From NCBI RefSeq assembly GCF_019237615.1, contig NZ_JAFAGT010000060.1, forward strand, positions 1-64,000: 64,000 nucleotides of DNA, in the 5' to 3' direction. The position numbers were made by a program, and so were the translations under genes. Below, in pieces: positions 7,230-17,000 of this stretch. The number at the start of each line of letters is the position of its first letter. The stretch's first letter is position 1. The notes below the pieces were generated by a model. The model searched no databases. It was not told the DNA's origin and saw nothing but the letters and a program-made list of their open reading frames with translations. The DNA comes from Roseateles sp. GTDB taxonomy: Bacteria > Pseudomonadota > Gammaproteobacteria > Burkholderiales > Burkholderiaceae_C.

Positions 7230-9059
7230 TTAGAGCCAGGTGCAGGCGCCCTGCTCGGCGCTCAGTACATTGCGGCGCAGACCGGCGAAAAGCTCGCGGC
7301 CCAGGCCATGGGCATTGACGTCGGCCTCGGCGGGGTCGAGCCTGGCGACGTCACGAGCCGCCCATTCGGCGTCGCCGACCAGGGCTTGCAGGCTGCCGGT
7401 CAGCGCGCAGACGCGCACGATGTCGCCGTCGCGCAAGCGCGCCAGCGGGCCGCCTGCCAGTGCCTCTGGACTGACGTGGATGGCCGCCGGCACCTTGCCC
7501 GAGGCGCCGCTCATGCGGCCGTCGGTGACCAGGGCGACCCTGAAGCCCTTGCCCTGCAGCACCGCCAGCGGCGGCGTCAGCTTGTGCAGCTCGGGCATGC
7601 CGTTGGCATGCGGGCCCTGGAAGCGCACGACGACGATGACATCGCGCTCCAGCTCGCCGTTCTTGAACGCGGTGAGCATGGCCTCCTGCGTCGTGAAGAT
7701 GCGGCAAGGCGCCTCGACCATGTGGCGGTCCTCGGGAACCGCCGAGACCTTGATGACCGCGCGGCCCAGGTTGCCGTCAAGCAGCTTGAGGCCGCCAGTG
7801 GCGCTGAAGGGTGCGGCGGCCGTGCGCACGACGCCATCGTCGCCGCTGGCCGCGGGCATGGGCTCGCGCACGACCTCGCCGCCCTGCCCCACGGCTTGCG
7901 GTACGAAGGTGTAGGGGCGCAGTCCGTTGCCGGCGACGCTGAGCACGTCCTCGTGCATCAGGCCGGCGTCCAGCAGCTCGCGGATGACGAAGCCGGGGCC
8001 GCCGGCGGCCTGGAACTGGTTCACGTCGGCGCTGCCGTTGGGGTAGACGCGGGCGAGCAGCGGCACGACGGCGGAGAGGTCGGAGAAGTCCGTCCAGTCG
8101 ATCAGGAGGCCGGCCGAGCGGGCGACGGCGACCCAGTGGATCAGGTGGTTGGTGGAGCCGCCGGTGGCCAGCAGCGCCACCATCGCGTTGACGATGCAAC
8201 GCTCGTCGACGAGCTGGCCGATGGGCTTGGCGGGCTTGCCGGCCAGGCGGCCGCTGATGTCCAGCGCGCTGCCGACGGCCTCCCGCGTCAGCGCCGCACG
8301 CAGGTCGTCGTGCGGATGCACAAAGGCGCTGCCCGGCACGTGCAGGCCCATGGCCTCCAGCAGCATCTGGTTGCTGTTGGCCGTGCCGTAGAAGGTGCAG
8401 GTGCCGGCGCCGTGGTAGGCGGCGGATTCGCTTTTCAGCAACTCGTCCCTGCCCACCTTGCCCTGGGCGTAGAGCTCGCGCACCTTGGCCTTGTCGCTGT
8501 TGGAGATGCCGGTGCCCATGGGCCCGGCCGGCACGAAGACGCAGGGCAGATGGCCGAAGTGCAGCGCGCCGATCAGGAGACCCGGCACGATCTTGTCGCA
8601 GATGCCCAGCAGCAGCGCGGCGTCGAAGACGTCATGCGTCAGCGCGATGGCCGTGCTCATCGCGATGGTGTCGCGCGAGAACAGGCTGAGCTCCATGCCG
8701 GGCAGGCCCTGGGTGACACCATCGCACATGGCCGGCACACCGCCGGCCACCTGCGCGGTGGCGCCCAGGCGATGGGCCTCGGCGCGGATCTGGGCCGGGT
8801 AGTCCTCGTAGGGCTGGTGGGCCGAGAGCATGTCGTTGTAGGCCGTGACGATGCCCAGGTGGGGCGCCTTCTCGGCGACGATGCGCAGCTTGTCGTTGGA
8901 TGGCAGCGCCGCGACGGCATGGGCGACGTTGGCGCAGCCCATGCGCTCGAAGCCGCGCTGGCGGTTGTTGAGCTGGGCGATGCGGGCCAGGTAGTCGCCG
9001 CGCGGCTTGGCGCTGCGCTCCCGGATGCGTTGTGTGACTGCGGTGAGCGTGGAATTCAT
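7230..9059 (-). CDS. edd: Phosphogluconate dehydratase (Entner-Doudoroff)
   Basis: A 609-residue IlvD/Edd-family [4Fe-4S] dehydratase that turns 6-phosphogluconate into KDPG, the substrate of the downstream eda product. Family features seen: a full-length IlvD/Edd fold with [52 protein letters not shown] and [17 protein letters not shown]. The start has a strong GGAGG site. The upstream region carries two palindromes that could be the sugar-acid operator. Presence of edd/eda indicates glucose breakdown through the Entner-Doudoroff route. Confidence 0.95.
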   Translation of the reverse strand: MNSTLTAVTQRIRERSAKPRGDYLARIAQLNNRQRGFERMGCANVAHAVAALPSNDKLRIVAEKAPHLGIVTAYNDMLSAHQPYEDYPAQIRAEAHRLGATAQVAGGVPAMCDGVTQGLPGMELSLFSRDTIAMSTAIALTHDVFDAALLLGICDKIVPGLLIGALHFGHLPCVFVPAGPMGTGISNSDKAKVRELYAQGKVGRDELLKSESAAYHGAGTCTFYGTANSNQMLLEAMGLHVPGSAFVHPHDDLRAALTREAVGSALDISGRLAGKPAKPIGQLVDERCIVNAMVALLATGGSTNHLIHWVAVARSAGLLIDWTDFSDLSAVVPLLARVYPNGSADVNQFQAAGGPGFVIRELLDAGLMHEDVLSVAGNGLRPYTFVPQAVGQGGEVVREPMPAASGDDGVVRTAAAPFSATGGLKLLDGNLGRAVIKVSAVPEDRHMVEAPCRIFTTQEAMLTAFKNGELERDVIVVVRFQGPHANGMPELHKLTPPLAVLQGKGFRVALVTDGRMSGASGKVPAAIHVSPEALAGGPLARLRDGDIVRVCALTGSLQALVGDAEWAARDVARLDPAEADVNAHGLGRELFAGLRRNVLSAEQGACTWL

Positions 9060-9081
9060 GCTGTGCCTCCTGGGACCGCGT

Positions 9082-9123
9082 TTACGTAACCGGTCCTTGG
9101 GAATTTAAGTAACCATATTACTT
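9082..9123. promoter_or_regulatory. Paired palindromic operators in the edd/chaC divergent region
   Basis: Two palindromes lie 20-65 bases upstream of edd: TTACGTAA (8 bp) and AAGTAA-ccata-TTACTT (6-bp arms, 5-base gap). The GTAA/TTAC half-sites recall HexR (RpiR family) or GntR operators known for edd operons in other proteobacteria, but neither matches a consensus exactly and no regulator gene is adjacent. Confidence 0.4.
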
Positions 9124-9177
9124 CGCCCAAGGAGCCCGCGGGTTACGGCCTGGGTACCGACGTGACAAGATGGGCGC

Positions 9178-9801
9178 ATGGCGTCACAGGCAATCCACAT
9201 TCCCCATGGGCCGGCCCGCAGCGCGCATCTGCTGCAACGCACGATGGCCGAATGGCGATCCAGCGGCGACGACCTGCTGCTGTTTGCCTACGGCTCGCTG
9301 ATCTGGCGGCCGGAGTTCGAGTATGCCCAGGCCCTGCCCGCGCGCGTACTGGGCTTCCATCGCGTGCTGCGCATGCGCTCGCGCGTGAACCGCGGGTCGC
9401 CGCAGCAGCCGGGGCTGGTGCTGGCGCTGATCTCGGGTGGCAGCTGCCGCGGCCTGGTCTATCGCGTCCCGCGCGAGATCGGCGAGGCCGTGCTGCCGCG
9501 GCTGTGGGTGCGCGAGATGCCCAATGGCGTCTACGAGCCGCGCTGGCTGAACTGCGAGACGCCGTCCGGCCGCCTGCGCGCGCTGGCCTTCACGCTGTCG
9601 CGCCAGAGTCCGAACTGGACCGGCCCGCTGCACGAGCCCGAGCTGCTGTACATCTTTCGCCACGCCAGCGGCCGCTATGGCACGACGCTGGACTATCTGC
9701 TGCGCACCGTTCAGGGTTTGCGCGAGCATGGCATCCGCGACACGGAGCTGGAGCGCCAGGCCCACCTGGCCGCGCAGCACGGCCTGTGCGCGCCGCTGTG
9801 A
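9178..9801 (+). CDS. ChaC-type gamma-glutamylcyclotransferase
   Basis: A 207-residue protein of the ChaC/GGCT fold. The nucleotide-free anion-binding motif FAYGSLIW starts at residue 36, and LWVREM (around 110) carries the acidic residue expected in catalysis. ChaC enzymes cleave the gamma-glutamyl bond of glutathione to 5-oxoproline and Cys-Gly in the cytoplasm. It is transcribed divergently from edd and shares that intergenic region. Length and motif fit the bacterial ChaC group well; the physiological substrate is inferred from the family. Confidence 0.85.
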   Translation: MASQAIHIPHGPARSAHLLQRTMAEWRSSGDDLLLFAYGSLIWRPEFEYAQALPARVLGFHRVLRMRSRVNRGSPQQPGLVLALISGGSCRGLVYRVPREIGEAVLPRLWVREMPNGVYEPRWLNCETPSGRLRALAFTLSRQSPNWTGPLHEPELLYIFRHASGRYGTTLDYLLRTVQGLREHGIRDTELERQAHLAAQHGLCAPL

Positions 9802-9823
9802 GCCGCGCGGCAGCCGCCTACAT

Positions 9824-10435
9824 CTAGCTGCCCTGCAGCCGAGCGAGGTCTTCCACGGTGTCCACGTCGACGTGCACGCCGGGATCGTCGACAGTGATGG
9901 GCTGGGCCGCATAGCGCGCCACGATGCGCCGCGCGCCCTCGTCGCCCTGCAAGGCCACCAGCTCGGAGTAGAGCTCGGTGCCGAAGCCGACCGGATGGCC
10001 CTGGATGCCACGGTACTGGGCATAGCAGACGGGAAAGCGCTCCAGGCCTTCCGCGACGGCCACGATGGTGGCGGGCTGCACCAGCGGCATGTCGGCCGGC
10101 AGGATGAGCCAGCCATCGGCGTCGCCGGTGGCGCTGACGCCGGCGGCGATGGAGTGGCCCATGCCGACGGGCTGGGGGCGACCCTGGGCATCGCGATCGG
10201 GCAGTGTGACGACGTCGCGCGCCGCGACCAGCCTGTGCACGGCCGGCGCCAGCGCCGCCGTCGTCACCACGACGACCGGGAGCTGCGTCGCAATGGCGTG
10301 GCGCAGGCTGCGCGCCAGTACGGTGTCTCCACTGGGCAAGCCACCCAGATGCTGCTCGAGCTTGTGGCCCGGACCTCTGAACCGCGAGCCGCGACCGGCG
10401 GCCAGCACAACGACGGCGGGGCGTCGCTTTGTCAT
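9824..10435 (-). CDS. MocA/MobA-like nucleotidyltransferase
   Basis: About 203 residues with the N-terminal VVVLAAGRGSRF loop that binds nucleotide phosphates, and LPADMPLV as the metal-binding aspartate motif. This is the NTP_transf_3 family, which includes molybdenum-cofactor cytidylyl- and guanylyltransferases. The closest pattern is MocA, which makes molybdopterin cytosine dinucleotide for xanthine-dehydrogenase-type enzymes; no such enzyme is in the window. Start is the ATG of MTKRRPAV, eleven bases after GGAAGGA; the longer open frame runs back through pdxH and is not real. Confidence 0.75.
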   Translation of the reverse strand: MTKRRPAVVVLAAGRGSRFRGPGHKLEQHLGGLPSGDTVLARSLRHAIATQLPVVVVTTAALAPAVHRLVAARDVVTLPDRDAQGRPQPVGMGHSIAAGVSATGDADGWLILPADMPLVQPATIVAVAEGLERFPVCYAQYRGIQGHPVGFGTELYSELVALQGDEGARRIVARYAAQPITVDDPGVHVDVDTVEDLARLQGS

Positions 10436-10570
10436 TTGCAATTGATCCTTCCAAACCCTCGCTGCCCAGCTTCGGTCTGCGCCGTTTGCTGCGGTGCCAC
10501 AAGCATGCCGAGTGGCACTGCGCTTGAAACTGGTACGTTCACTTAAGGGAAGGTCTGCATACTTCGCTCC

Positions 10571-11206
10571 ATGAGCAAGCTGAGCGAATTTCGAAAGAGC
10601 TATGAACTGGGCGAACTTGACGAGTCCCAGGCCATGGACGGCCCGCTGGCCCTGTTCCAGCGCTGGATGGACGAGGCCATCGCCCATGATGTGTCGGAGC
10701 CGACCGCGATGACGGTGGCGACGGTCGGCGTCAATGGCCGGCCGTCGACGCGCATCGTGCTGCTCAAGGGCTGTGACGCGCGCGGCATGGTCTGGTTCAC
10801 GAACTACGAAAGCCGCAAGGGCGAGGAACTGGCTCACAACCCCTACGCGGCGCTGCAGTTCCACTGGGTGGAGATGGAGCGCGTCGTGCGCATCGAGGGG
10901 CGCGTCGAGAAGACCTCGGCCCGGGAGTCAGACGACTATTTCAAGAGCCGGCCGCTAGATTCGCGCCTGGGCGCCTGGGCATCACCGCAGAGCCGCGTCA
11001 TCGGCACCCGTGCGGTGCTGGTGGCCAATGCGGCCAAGGCCGCCGTCCAGCATGGGCTGAACCCGGAACGGCCGCCGCATTGGGGAGGCTTCCGTCTGGT
11101 GCCGGACCTGTTCGAGTTCTGGCAGGGGCGCCGCTCAAGGCTGCACGACCGCCTGCGCTTCCGGCTGCAGGGCAGCGACTGGTTGCGCGAAAGGCTGGCG
11201 CCCTAG
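10571..11206 (+). CDS. pdxH: Pyridoxamine 5'-phosphate oxidase
   Basis: A 211-residue FMN enzyme that oxidises pyridoxine or pyridoxamine phosphate to pyridoxal phosphate, the last step of vitamin B6 supply. FMN and substrate motifs [27 protein letters not shown] and the family C-terminus RLHDRLRF to ERLAP are all visible. The length is close to the E. coli protein. It converges on the DUF3299 gene with a 4-base overlap. PLP made here is needed by GlyA and the aminotransferase further along. Confidence 0.95.
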   Translation: MSKLSEFRKSYELGELDESQAMDGPLALFQRWMDEAIAHDVSEPTAMTVATVGVNGRPSTRIVLLKGCDARGMVWFTNYESRKGEELAHNPYAALQFHWVEMERVVRIEGRVEKTSARESDDYFKSRPLDSRLGAWASPQSRVIGTRAVLVANAAKAAVQHGLNPERPPHWGGFRLVPDLFEFWQGRRSRLHDRLRFRLQGSDWLRERLAP

Positions 11207-11688
11207 TTGACGGCGTTGCCGTCCTCGACGCGGTAGTACAGGCCGTAGGGGTCGTCGGTCAGCACGGCCAGCTGGCCTTCGACGACGACAGGCTCCAGCG
11301 TATAGCGTACCGGCTTCCTGGTGCGCACCTCGACCAGGCCCTCGGGGCCGGCGGGCACGCAGAAGGAGCAGGTCGTCGGCACCGAGGACAGCAGAAAATG
11401 CTGCTGCTTGTCGCCCGCCTCCAGCGGCATCATGAAGCCCTGCACCTTGACCGTCTTGCGGTCCAGCGCCTGCACGGCGGCCGGGAAGGTCGGGATGATT
11501 TTCTTTTTCTCCGCCCTGGCCGTGACCTGGGACAGCAGCTTCCACGACACGATGTCGGCGCGCTCCTCCAGCGGCTTGAAGGGGCTGCGCGGGTCGTGGT
11601 AGCCGGGACCCTGGCCGATGGAGGGCGCGGTCTGCGCGAACACGGCCGAGGCGGCCAGGCAGAGGATGAGCAGGGGCTTGAACTTCAT
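11203..11688 (-). CDS. DUF3299 periplasmic protein
   Basis: About 161 residues with a signal peptide ([16 protein letters not shown]). The mature part is DUF3299: [19 protein letters not shown] followed by [14 protein letters not shown], whose CxxC is a candidate metal or redox site. DUF3299 proteins often sit beside FtsX-type ABC transporter genes, including the zinc-responsive zrg locus of Vibrio cholerae as I recall it. Here it is last in the msrA-ATPase-permease run. A metal handling role is inference. The start MKFKPLL is chosen because it begins the signal peptide. Confidence 0.75.
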   Translation of the reverse strand: MKFKPLLILCLAASAVFAQTAPSIGQGPGYHDPRSPFKPLEERADIVSWKLLSQVTARAEKKKIIPTFPAAVQALDRKTVKVQGFMMPLEAGDKQQHFLLSSVPTTCSFCVPAGPEGLVEVRTRKPVRYTLEPVVVEGQLAVLTDDPYGLYYRVEDGNAVN

Positions 11689-11708
11689 GGTGAGCGAATT
11701 GTCGGTGT

Positions 11709-12902
11709 TCAGCGCGGAGCTTGCAGCAGGCTGGTGACATCCAGGCGATAGGCCCGCCAGGCCGGCCAGGCCGCGGCCAGCAGTGCCAGGCCGCAGGCCA
11801 GCAGCGGCACCAGCCACTCGGCCTCGCTGACGCCCAGCGGCCCCAGGCGCAGCGACTGGCGCTCGGCCAGCAGGCGTTCCAGCACGGCGACCAGGCCGTG
11901 CCCCGCCGCCAGGCCCAGCACGGCGGCCAGGCCCGCCAGCAGCAGCGCCTCCAGCGCGATCAGGGCCGCTACGCGCGAGGCCGGCGCGCCCAGCATGCGC
12001 AGCATGGCCAGGTCGCCCTGGCGCGCGCGCACCGCGTGCAGCAACGCCACCCAGACCGACAGCCCCGCGGCCGCCAGCAGCACGATACCGAAGCCGCGCA
12101 GCACCTCGGTGCCGGCACCCACCAGCCGCATCAGCCGTGCCGTCTCCAGCGCCGGCGCGGCCGACTGCAGGCCGTCCTGGGCATTGACCCAGCGCGGCAG
12201 CATGACGGCCGCCAGCGGGCTGCGGTAGCGCACCAGGATCAGGGTCGTCTCGCGCGCCTCATCGGCCTCCTCATGCGCCGCGCCGGCATGGTGCGCCTCA
12301 TGCACCTCCCATACCGACGCAAGGTCCGTCAGCACGAGGCGGTCCAGCACGCTGCCCGATTCGGCCAGTACGCCGACAACTTCGAACGGGTGCTCGCCAT
12401 GGGCGCCGCCACCCTCGGCCAAGCCATGGCTGCCGGCAAAGCGGTCGCCGATCTTGAGCCCGCTCGCCCGTGCGACCTCGGCGCCCAACACGGCCTGCAT
12501 GGGCCGGGTCCACAGGGCGCCCTGCCCCAGCGTCGCGCCGTACAGCCCGACATAGTCCGGCGTCGTGCCCACGATGCGGTAGCCGCGGAAGGAGTCGCCC
12601 AGAGACAGCGGCACGGCCTGGGCCACCAGCGGCTGTCGCTTCAGCAGCTCCAGCGTGGCCAGCGGGATGTTGCCTGTGGGCGCGTCGAGGTGGAAGACGC
12701 CGGCCAGCATGATCTGCATCGGGCTGCCCTTGGCGCCCACGACGAGGTCGATGCCGGCCAGGTCGCGCCTGAGCCCGGCCTCGACCTGGGCGCTGGCGCG
12801 CAGCACGAAGGTCACGGCCGCGAGGCCCAGCGTCAGCAGCAGCAGGTTCAACGCCGTCGTCAGCGGGCTGGACCACAGGTATTTCCAGGCCAGGCGAATC
12901 AC
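11709..12902 (-). CDS. FtsX/MacB-type ABC transporter permease
   Basis: A 397-residue permease with one N-terminal membrane helix (LTTALNLLLLTLGLAAVTFV), a large periplasmic domain, and three C-terminal helices, the FtsX layout. Such permeases move lipoproteins or peptides, or transmit force, rather than import solutes. A His/Glu-rich loop (VHEAHHAGAAHEEADE, near residue 205) in the periplasmic part suggests metal binding. It overlaps the ATPase gene by 4 bases and precedes DUF3299, so the three probably form one system. Confidence 0.85.
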   Translation of the reverse strand: MIRLAWKYLWSSPLTTALNLLLLTLGLAAVTFVLRASAQVEAGLRRDLAGIDLVVGAKGSPMQIMLAGVFHLDAPTGNIPLATLELLKRQPLVAQAVPLSLGDSFRGYRIVGTTPDYVGLYGATLGQGALWTRPMQAVLGAEVARASGLKIGDRFAGSHGLAEGGGAHGEHPFEVVGVLAESGSVLDRLVLTDLASVWEVHEAHHAGAAHEEADEARETTLILVRYRSPLAAVMLPRWVNAQDGLQSAAPALETARLMRLVGAGTEVLRGFGIVLLAAAGLSVWVALLHAVRARQGDLAMLRMLGAPASRVAALIALEALLLAGLAAVLGLAAGHGLVAVLERLLAERQSLRLGPLGVSEAEWLVPLLACGLALLAAAWPAWRAYRLDVTSLLQAPR

Positions 12903-13543
12903 AGCATGACCTCCGCCACGTCCTGGCGGGCGTTCAGCGCGTCGACCACCCGCGCGTCATGGCTGGCGATGACCAGCGTGCAGCCTTCCCGCTCGGCGGC
13001 GTCCAGCAGCAGCGCCAGCATGTGCAAGGTGTGCTCGTCGTCGAGGCTGGCGCTGGGCTCGTCGGCCAGAAGCAGGCGCGGGCGGCGCATCAGCGCGCGG
13101 GCCAGTGCCACGCGCTGGGCCTGGCCCACGCTGAGCTGGTGCGGCCGGCGGGCCGCCAGTCCGGCGACGTCCAGCGCCGCCAGCAGCTCGGCCGCGCGTC
13201 CCGGATCGGCGCCCTGCCCCGCCGCCAGGGCCGGCAGCGCAAGGTTCTCTGCCACTGTCAGGGCTTCGCTCAGGTGCAGTCGCTGCGGCACGACGCCCAA
13301 CGTCGCGCCGCGCCAGGCGTCCAGCGCCCGCGGGCTCATTCCGGCCAGGCCGGAGCCGGCGACGCTGAGCTCGCCCTGCTGCACGCGCAGCAGGCCGGCC
13401 AGCAGCGCCAGCAGCGTCGACTTGCCCGAGCCCGAAGCGCCGCGCAGCAGAAGATGTCGCCCCGCGCCTAGCGTGAAGTCGGCGTAGCGGATGGGCGCCT
13501 CGGCGCCTGCGTAGTGGTGGGACAGCCCCTGCCAGGCCAGCAT
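12899..13543 (-). CDS. ABC transporter ATP-binding protein (LolD/MacB type)
   Basis: About 214 residues with Walker A GASGSGKSTLL, the signature LSVGQAQR (a variant of LSGGQ with Val in place of the first Gly), Walker B LLLADEP and the H-loop IASHD. It drives the adjacent FtsX-type permease. The start is the ATG of MLAWQGLSHHY, whose A is also the last base of the msrA stop codon, so translation is coupled to msrA. The much longer open frame upstream lies inside msrA in another frame. Confidence 0.88.
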   Translation of the reverse strand: MLAWQGLSHHYAGAEAPIRYADFTLGAGRHLLLRGASGSGKSTLLALLAGLLRVQQGELSVAGSGLAGMSPRALDAWRGATLGVVPQRLHLSEALTVAENLALPALAAGQGADPGRAAELLAALDVAGLAARRPHQLSVGQAQRVALARALMRRPRLLLADEPSASLDDEHTLHMLALLLDAAEREGCTLVIASHDARVVDALNARQDVAEVML

Positions 13544-14079
13544 CACTTGACCAGCCGCTTGAAGCTGGCGAGGAACTTGTCCACCTTGCCTGCGACGACA
13601 AAGGCGCAATAGCCCTGGTCGGGATTGCGGGCGTAGTAGTGCTGGTGATAGGCCTCGGCCGGGTGGTAGTTGGCCTCGGGCTGCAGCTCGGTGACGACGC
13701 GGCCGGCGTGGTGCTCGCTGGCCTCCTTGATCAGCTCGGCCGCGAGCTCGCGCTGCGCCTCGGTGTGCCAGTAGATGCCGGAGCGGTACTGGGTGCCGAC
13801 GTCGGCGCCCTGGCGGTTCAACGTCGTCGGGTCGTGGATGGTGAAGAAGACCTCCAGCAGCTCGCGCAGGGAGACCTCCCCCGGGTCGAAATCGATGCGC
13901 ACGACCTCGGCATGGCCGGTGTTGCCACTGCAGACCTGCTCGTAGTTGGGGTGTGGCGCCTGGCCGTTGCTGTAGCCGTTCTCGACATGGTGCACGCCGC
14001 GCACGCGCTCGTAGACAGCCTCCAGGCACCAGAAGCAGCCGCCGGCCAGGGTGATGCGCTCGAGATTCGTTGCGGTCAT
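13543..14079 (-). CDS. msrA: Peptide-methionine (S)-S-oxide reductase
   Basis: A 178-residue enzyme that repairs methionine-S-sulfoxide in proteins. The active site is GGCFWCLE with catalytic Cys15; YRSGIYWHTEAQ and the C-terminal HQHYYARNPDQGYC, whose final Cys can resolve the disulfide, also fit. The start is an ATG preceded by CCCTCCC read as GGGAGG on the other strand. No signal peptide, so it is cytoplasmic. Its stop overlaps the ABC ATPase start by one base. Confidence 0.95.
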   Translation of the reverse strand: MTATNLERITLAGGCFWCLEAVYERVRGVHHVENGYSNGQAPHPNYEQVCSGNTGHAEVVRIDFDPGEVSLRELLEVFFTIHDPTTLNRQGADVGTQYRSGIYWHTEAQRELAAELIKEASEHHAGRVVTELQPEANYHPAEAYHQHYYARNPDQGYCAFVVAGKVDKFLASFKRLVK

Positions 14080-14089
14080 GGGAGGGCTT

Positions 14090-17000
14090 TCAATGTGCGC
14101 CGAGGGACAGCTCGACATGGGGGCGCCAGGTTTCATCGCAACCCTGATCGCAGAGCTTGGGAGCGGCAACGAAGACGCGGGCATTGGGCGCACCACGGGC
14201 CAGCAGCGCGTCCCGCACGGCGGTGGCGCGGGCCACGGCCAGCTGGCGCAGGGCCTCGTCGTCGACGGCGTAGCTGCCCAGCAGCAGGCCACGCATCTGC
14301 TCGGGCGGCAGATCCTTGGGCAGGCCGATGAGGTTCTTGGGCTTGTTGGGCAGCTTGCTGGCCTGGTAGAGGCGCCTGAGCGCGGCGTCCGGCGCCGGGT
14401 TGGTGAGCAGCGCGTTCTCGGCCCTGAGCGCCTGGGCCAGGCGCTGCTCGCGAATGGGCTGGTTCTCGGCGGCAATGCCGGCCCAGCCGGTCAGCGTGAG
14501 CTGCACGCCGGGTTTGTCGACCAGCAGCTTGGCGATACGGTCGAGCTGGTCGATGGCGGACAGCTCCGTGCTGCCGGGCAGGAAGGCAATCTGGGCTTCC
14601 TCCGGGTTGTCGCTGCCGCTGAACAGCGCAAAAGGCGAGGTCAACGCCTTGCCGATGAGGTTGAGGATGAGCTTCCAGACCAGGCCACCGACGCTGAAGT
14701 CGGGGTCGTTCAACGAGCCGCTGACGGGCAGGTTGACGTCGATGACGCCGTTGCGGTCCTTCAGCAGCGCGACGGCGAAGCGCACCGGCAGCGTCGTCGC
14801 GTCGGGGCTGTCAACCTTGTCGCCGAAGGTGAGCTGGTTGAGGATGATCTGGTTGCTGGCGACGAGCTGGCCGCCGGGCTCGACCTTGTAGCGCACCTTG
14901 GTGGAGAGCTTGCCGCGCTCGATCGCATAGCCGGCGTACTTGCCGGCGTAGGGCGACAGCGGCGCGAGTTCGATGTCGGTGGCGTTGGCGGCCACGTCCA
15001 TGGCCAGCGGCGCACCGGGCTTGAGCTGGCCGTCGATCTCCAGCAGGCCGGTGCCTGCGATCTTGCCGCGCAAGGTCAGTGGCGCCATCTGCGGACTGGT
15101 GGATGAGAAGGCGCCCAGCGAGCCTTGCAGATCCGTCAGCCGGGCGCTGTAGTGAGGCCGCACGAAGCGGTCGTTGAAGTCGACGGTGCCACGGTTGACG
15201 CGGATGTGCTCGGCGGCGAACTCCGGCGCAGGGGCTGACGCCGCCGCTGCCGCCGGCGCCGAGGCGGCGTCGGCCGGGCCGATGTCGCGCAGGTTGAAGC
15301 GCCCCTGCTCGTTGACGATGAGGCGGGCATAGGCGTCGTCGAGCTGGGCTTCCCGCACGGCCAGGCGTGGCGGCGCGCCGGGCGCCAGCGCGAGCTTGAG
15401 GCCGTCGAGCTGCAGCATCTGCCAGCTCAGCAGGTCTTCGCCGACGACGCGTTCGCCGTCCACGGAGCGCGCCTGCTGCACGGCCAGCGGGCCCACGCGC
15501 ACATCGCCGTCGGCGCTGGCCGACCAGCCACCGCCGGCCTGCTGGCTGGCGTTGACCGTGGTCCTGAGCCCCAACTCGGCACGCTGCAGATGCAGGCCCC
15601 AGGCTGGGTCGAGGTAGGCATTGAGCAGCTGCAGGGGCAGTGCCTTGGTCTGCAGGCTGCCGCTGGCGGACAGTGGCGCCAGGCCGAGGCGGCCGCTCCA
15701 CTGCAGGCTGCCGGCGCTGGCCGCCACCGGCCGGTCATTGGCGCCCAGCGCCGCGAGCTGGCCCGAGAGCTGGGCTGGCACCATGGCTTTGGCCGGCCAG
15801 CTCAGCGCGCCCAGCTGCAGCCGCAGCGGCTCGACGGCCAAAGCCACTGGCGTCATGCCGGCGGGCACGGCGGCGTCGTGCCAGCGCAGCGCGCCGCGCT
15901 CGACGCTCAGGCCGGCGAGCTGCAGCTTCCAGCCGGGGCCCGCGGCAGGGCCTGTCGCCGCGCCCGCCGGCTGCAGCAAGGCCGCGAGGTTGAGGCGGCC
16001 GTCGCGCTCTCGGGCGAACTGGGCGCGCGGCGCGTCCAGGGACAGCATGCCCAGGCTGATGCTGTGGGTGGCCGGCTCGACACTGGCCTTGTCGAGTCGG
16101 GCCGAGGCCAGCGTCAGCAGTCGCGGCGAACCGGGCAGGCTCAGGCGCGCATCGCCGACATGCAGCTCGGCCAGTGTCAGCTCGGCGCGCTCGGCGGCAC
16201 CTTCGGCCAGCGGATTCTTGACGCGCAGGCCGGCCCGGGTGGAGAGCTCCGCCGTCAGCCGCGCGCCCGCGGGCAGCGGTAGCCAGGCAGCCAGGCGCTC
16301 AAGGGCCAGGCCGTTGAGCTCGGCGTCGGCTTCCAGCAGCTCGGGCGCCAGTCGGGCCTTGGCGCTCAGCGTCGCCCGATCCAGTTGCAGGCTGGCATCC
16401 AGCTGGGCCGGCGCCTTCAGCGGCCAGGCGGCCGTGCCGAGCTTGAGCTGGATGGCGTCCAGCACGAGATCCTTGCCGGCGCTGAAGCGACCATCCTTGA
16501 CCTCGAGGCCGGCGACGCTGACCTGCCAGGGCGGGGACGCGGGCCCTGCTGCCCCGCCCTGCCCCGCCGGCAGCTGCACCCAGCGGGCCTCGGGCGACTC
16601 CAGCAGGATCTGGCCGAAGCCGAGCTGGCGCCGCAGCGGCTGCACGTCGGCCAGCGGCAGATTCAGGTGCTTGAAGCCCAGCAGCGGCTGGCCATCGGGC
16701 TGGGTCAGCGCGAGATCATGCAACTGCACGCCGCCGCTGAGCTTGACGCCGGGCGGCTGCTTGGGCCGCTCGGCGAAGTCCACGGCCAGGTCGACGTCGA
16801 GCCGGCCACTGCCCAGGCGCAGCGGCGCGCTGGCGGGCACATAGGCAGCCAGCGGTGCGAGGTCGAGGCCGGCGAACTTGAACGACAGGCGGGCACTGGC
16901 GTCCTCGGCGAAGGGCAGTGCCTCGGCGCGGCTGTCGAAGGCGACGCCGTCGAGCTGGCCGCTCAGGTGCGGCCGGACCTTGGCCTCGACGTCGGCCGGC

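Noticed and set aside
7173-9089. 638-codon plus-strand frame opposite edd
   Set aside because: It is the antisense of edd, whose motifs are unmistakable; the translation has no recognisable domain.
14051-15106. Plus-strand frames opposite the DUF748 gene
   Set aside because: Antisense shadow of a real gene with AsmA-like repeats; composition is Gly/Ala/Gln-rich without structure.
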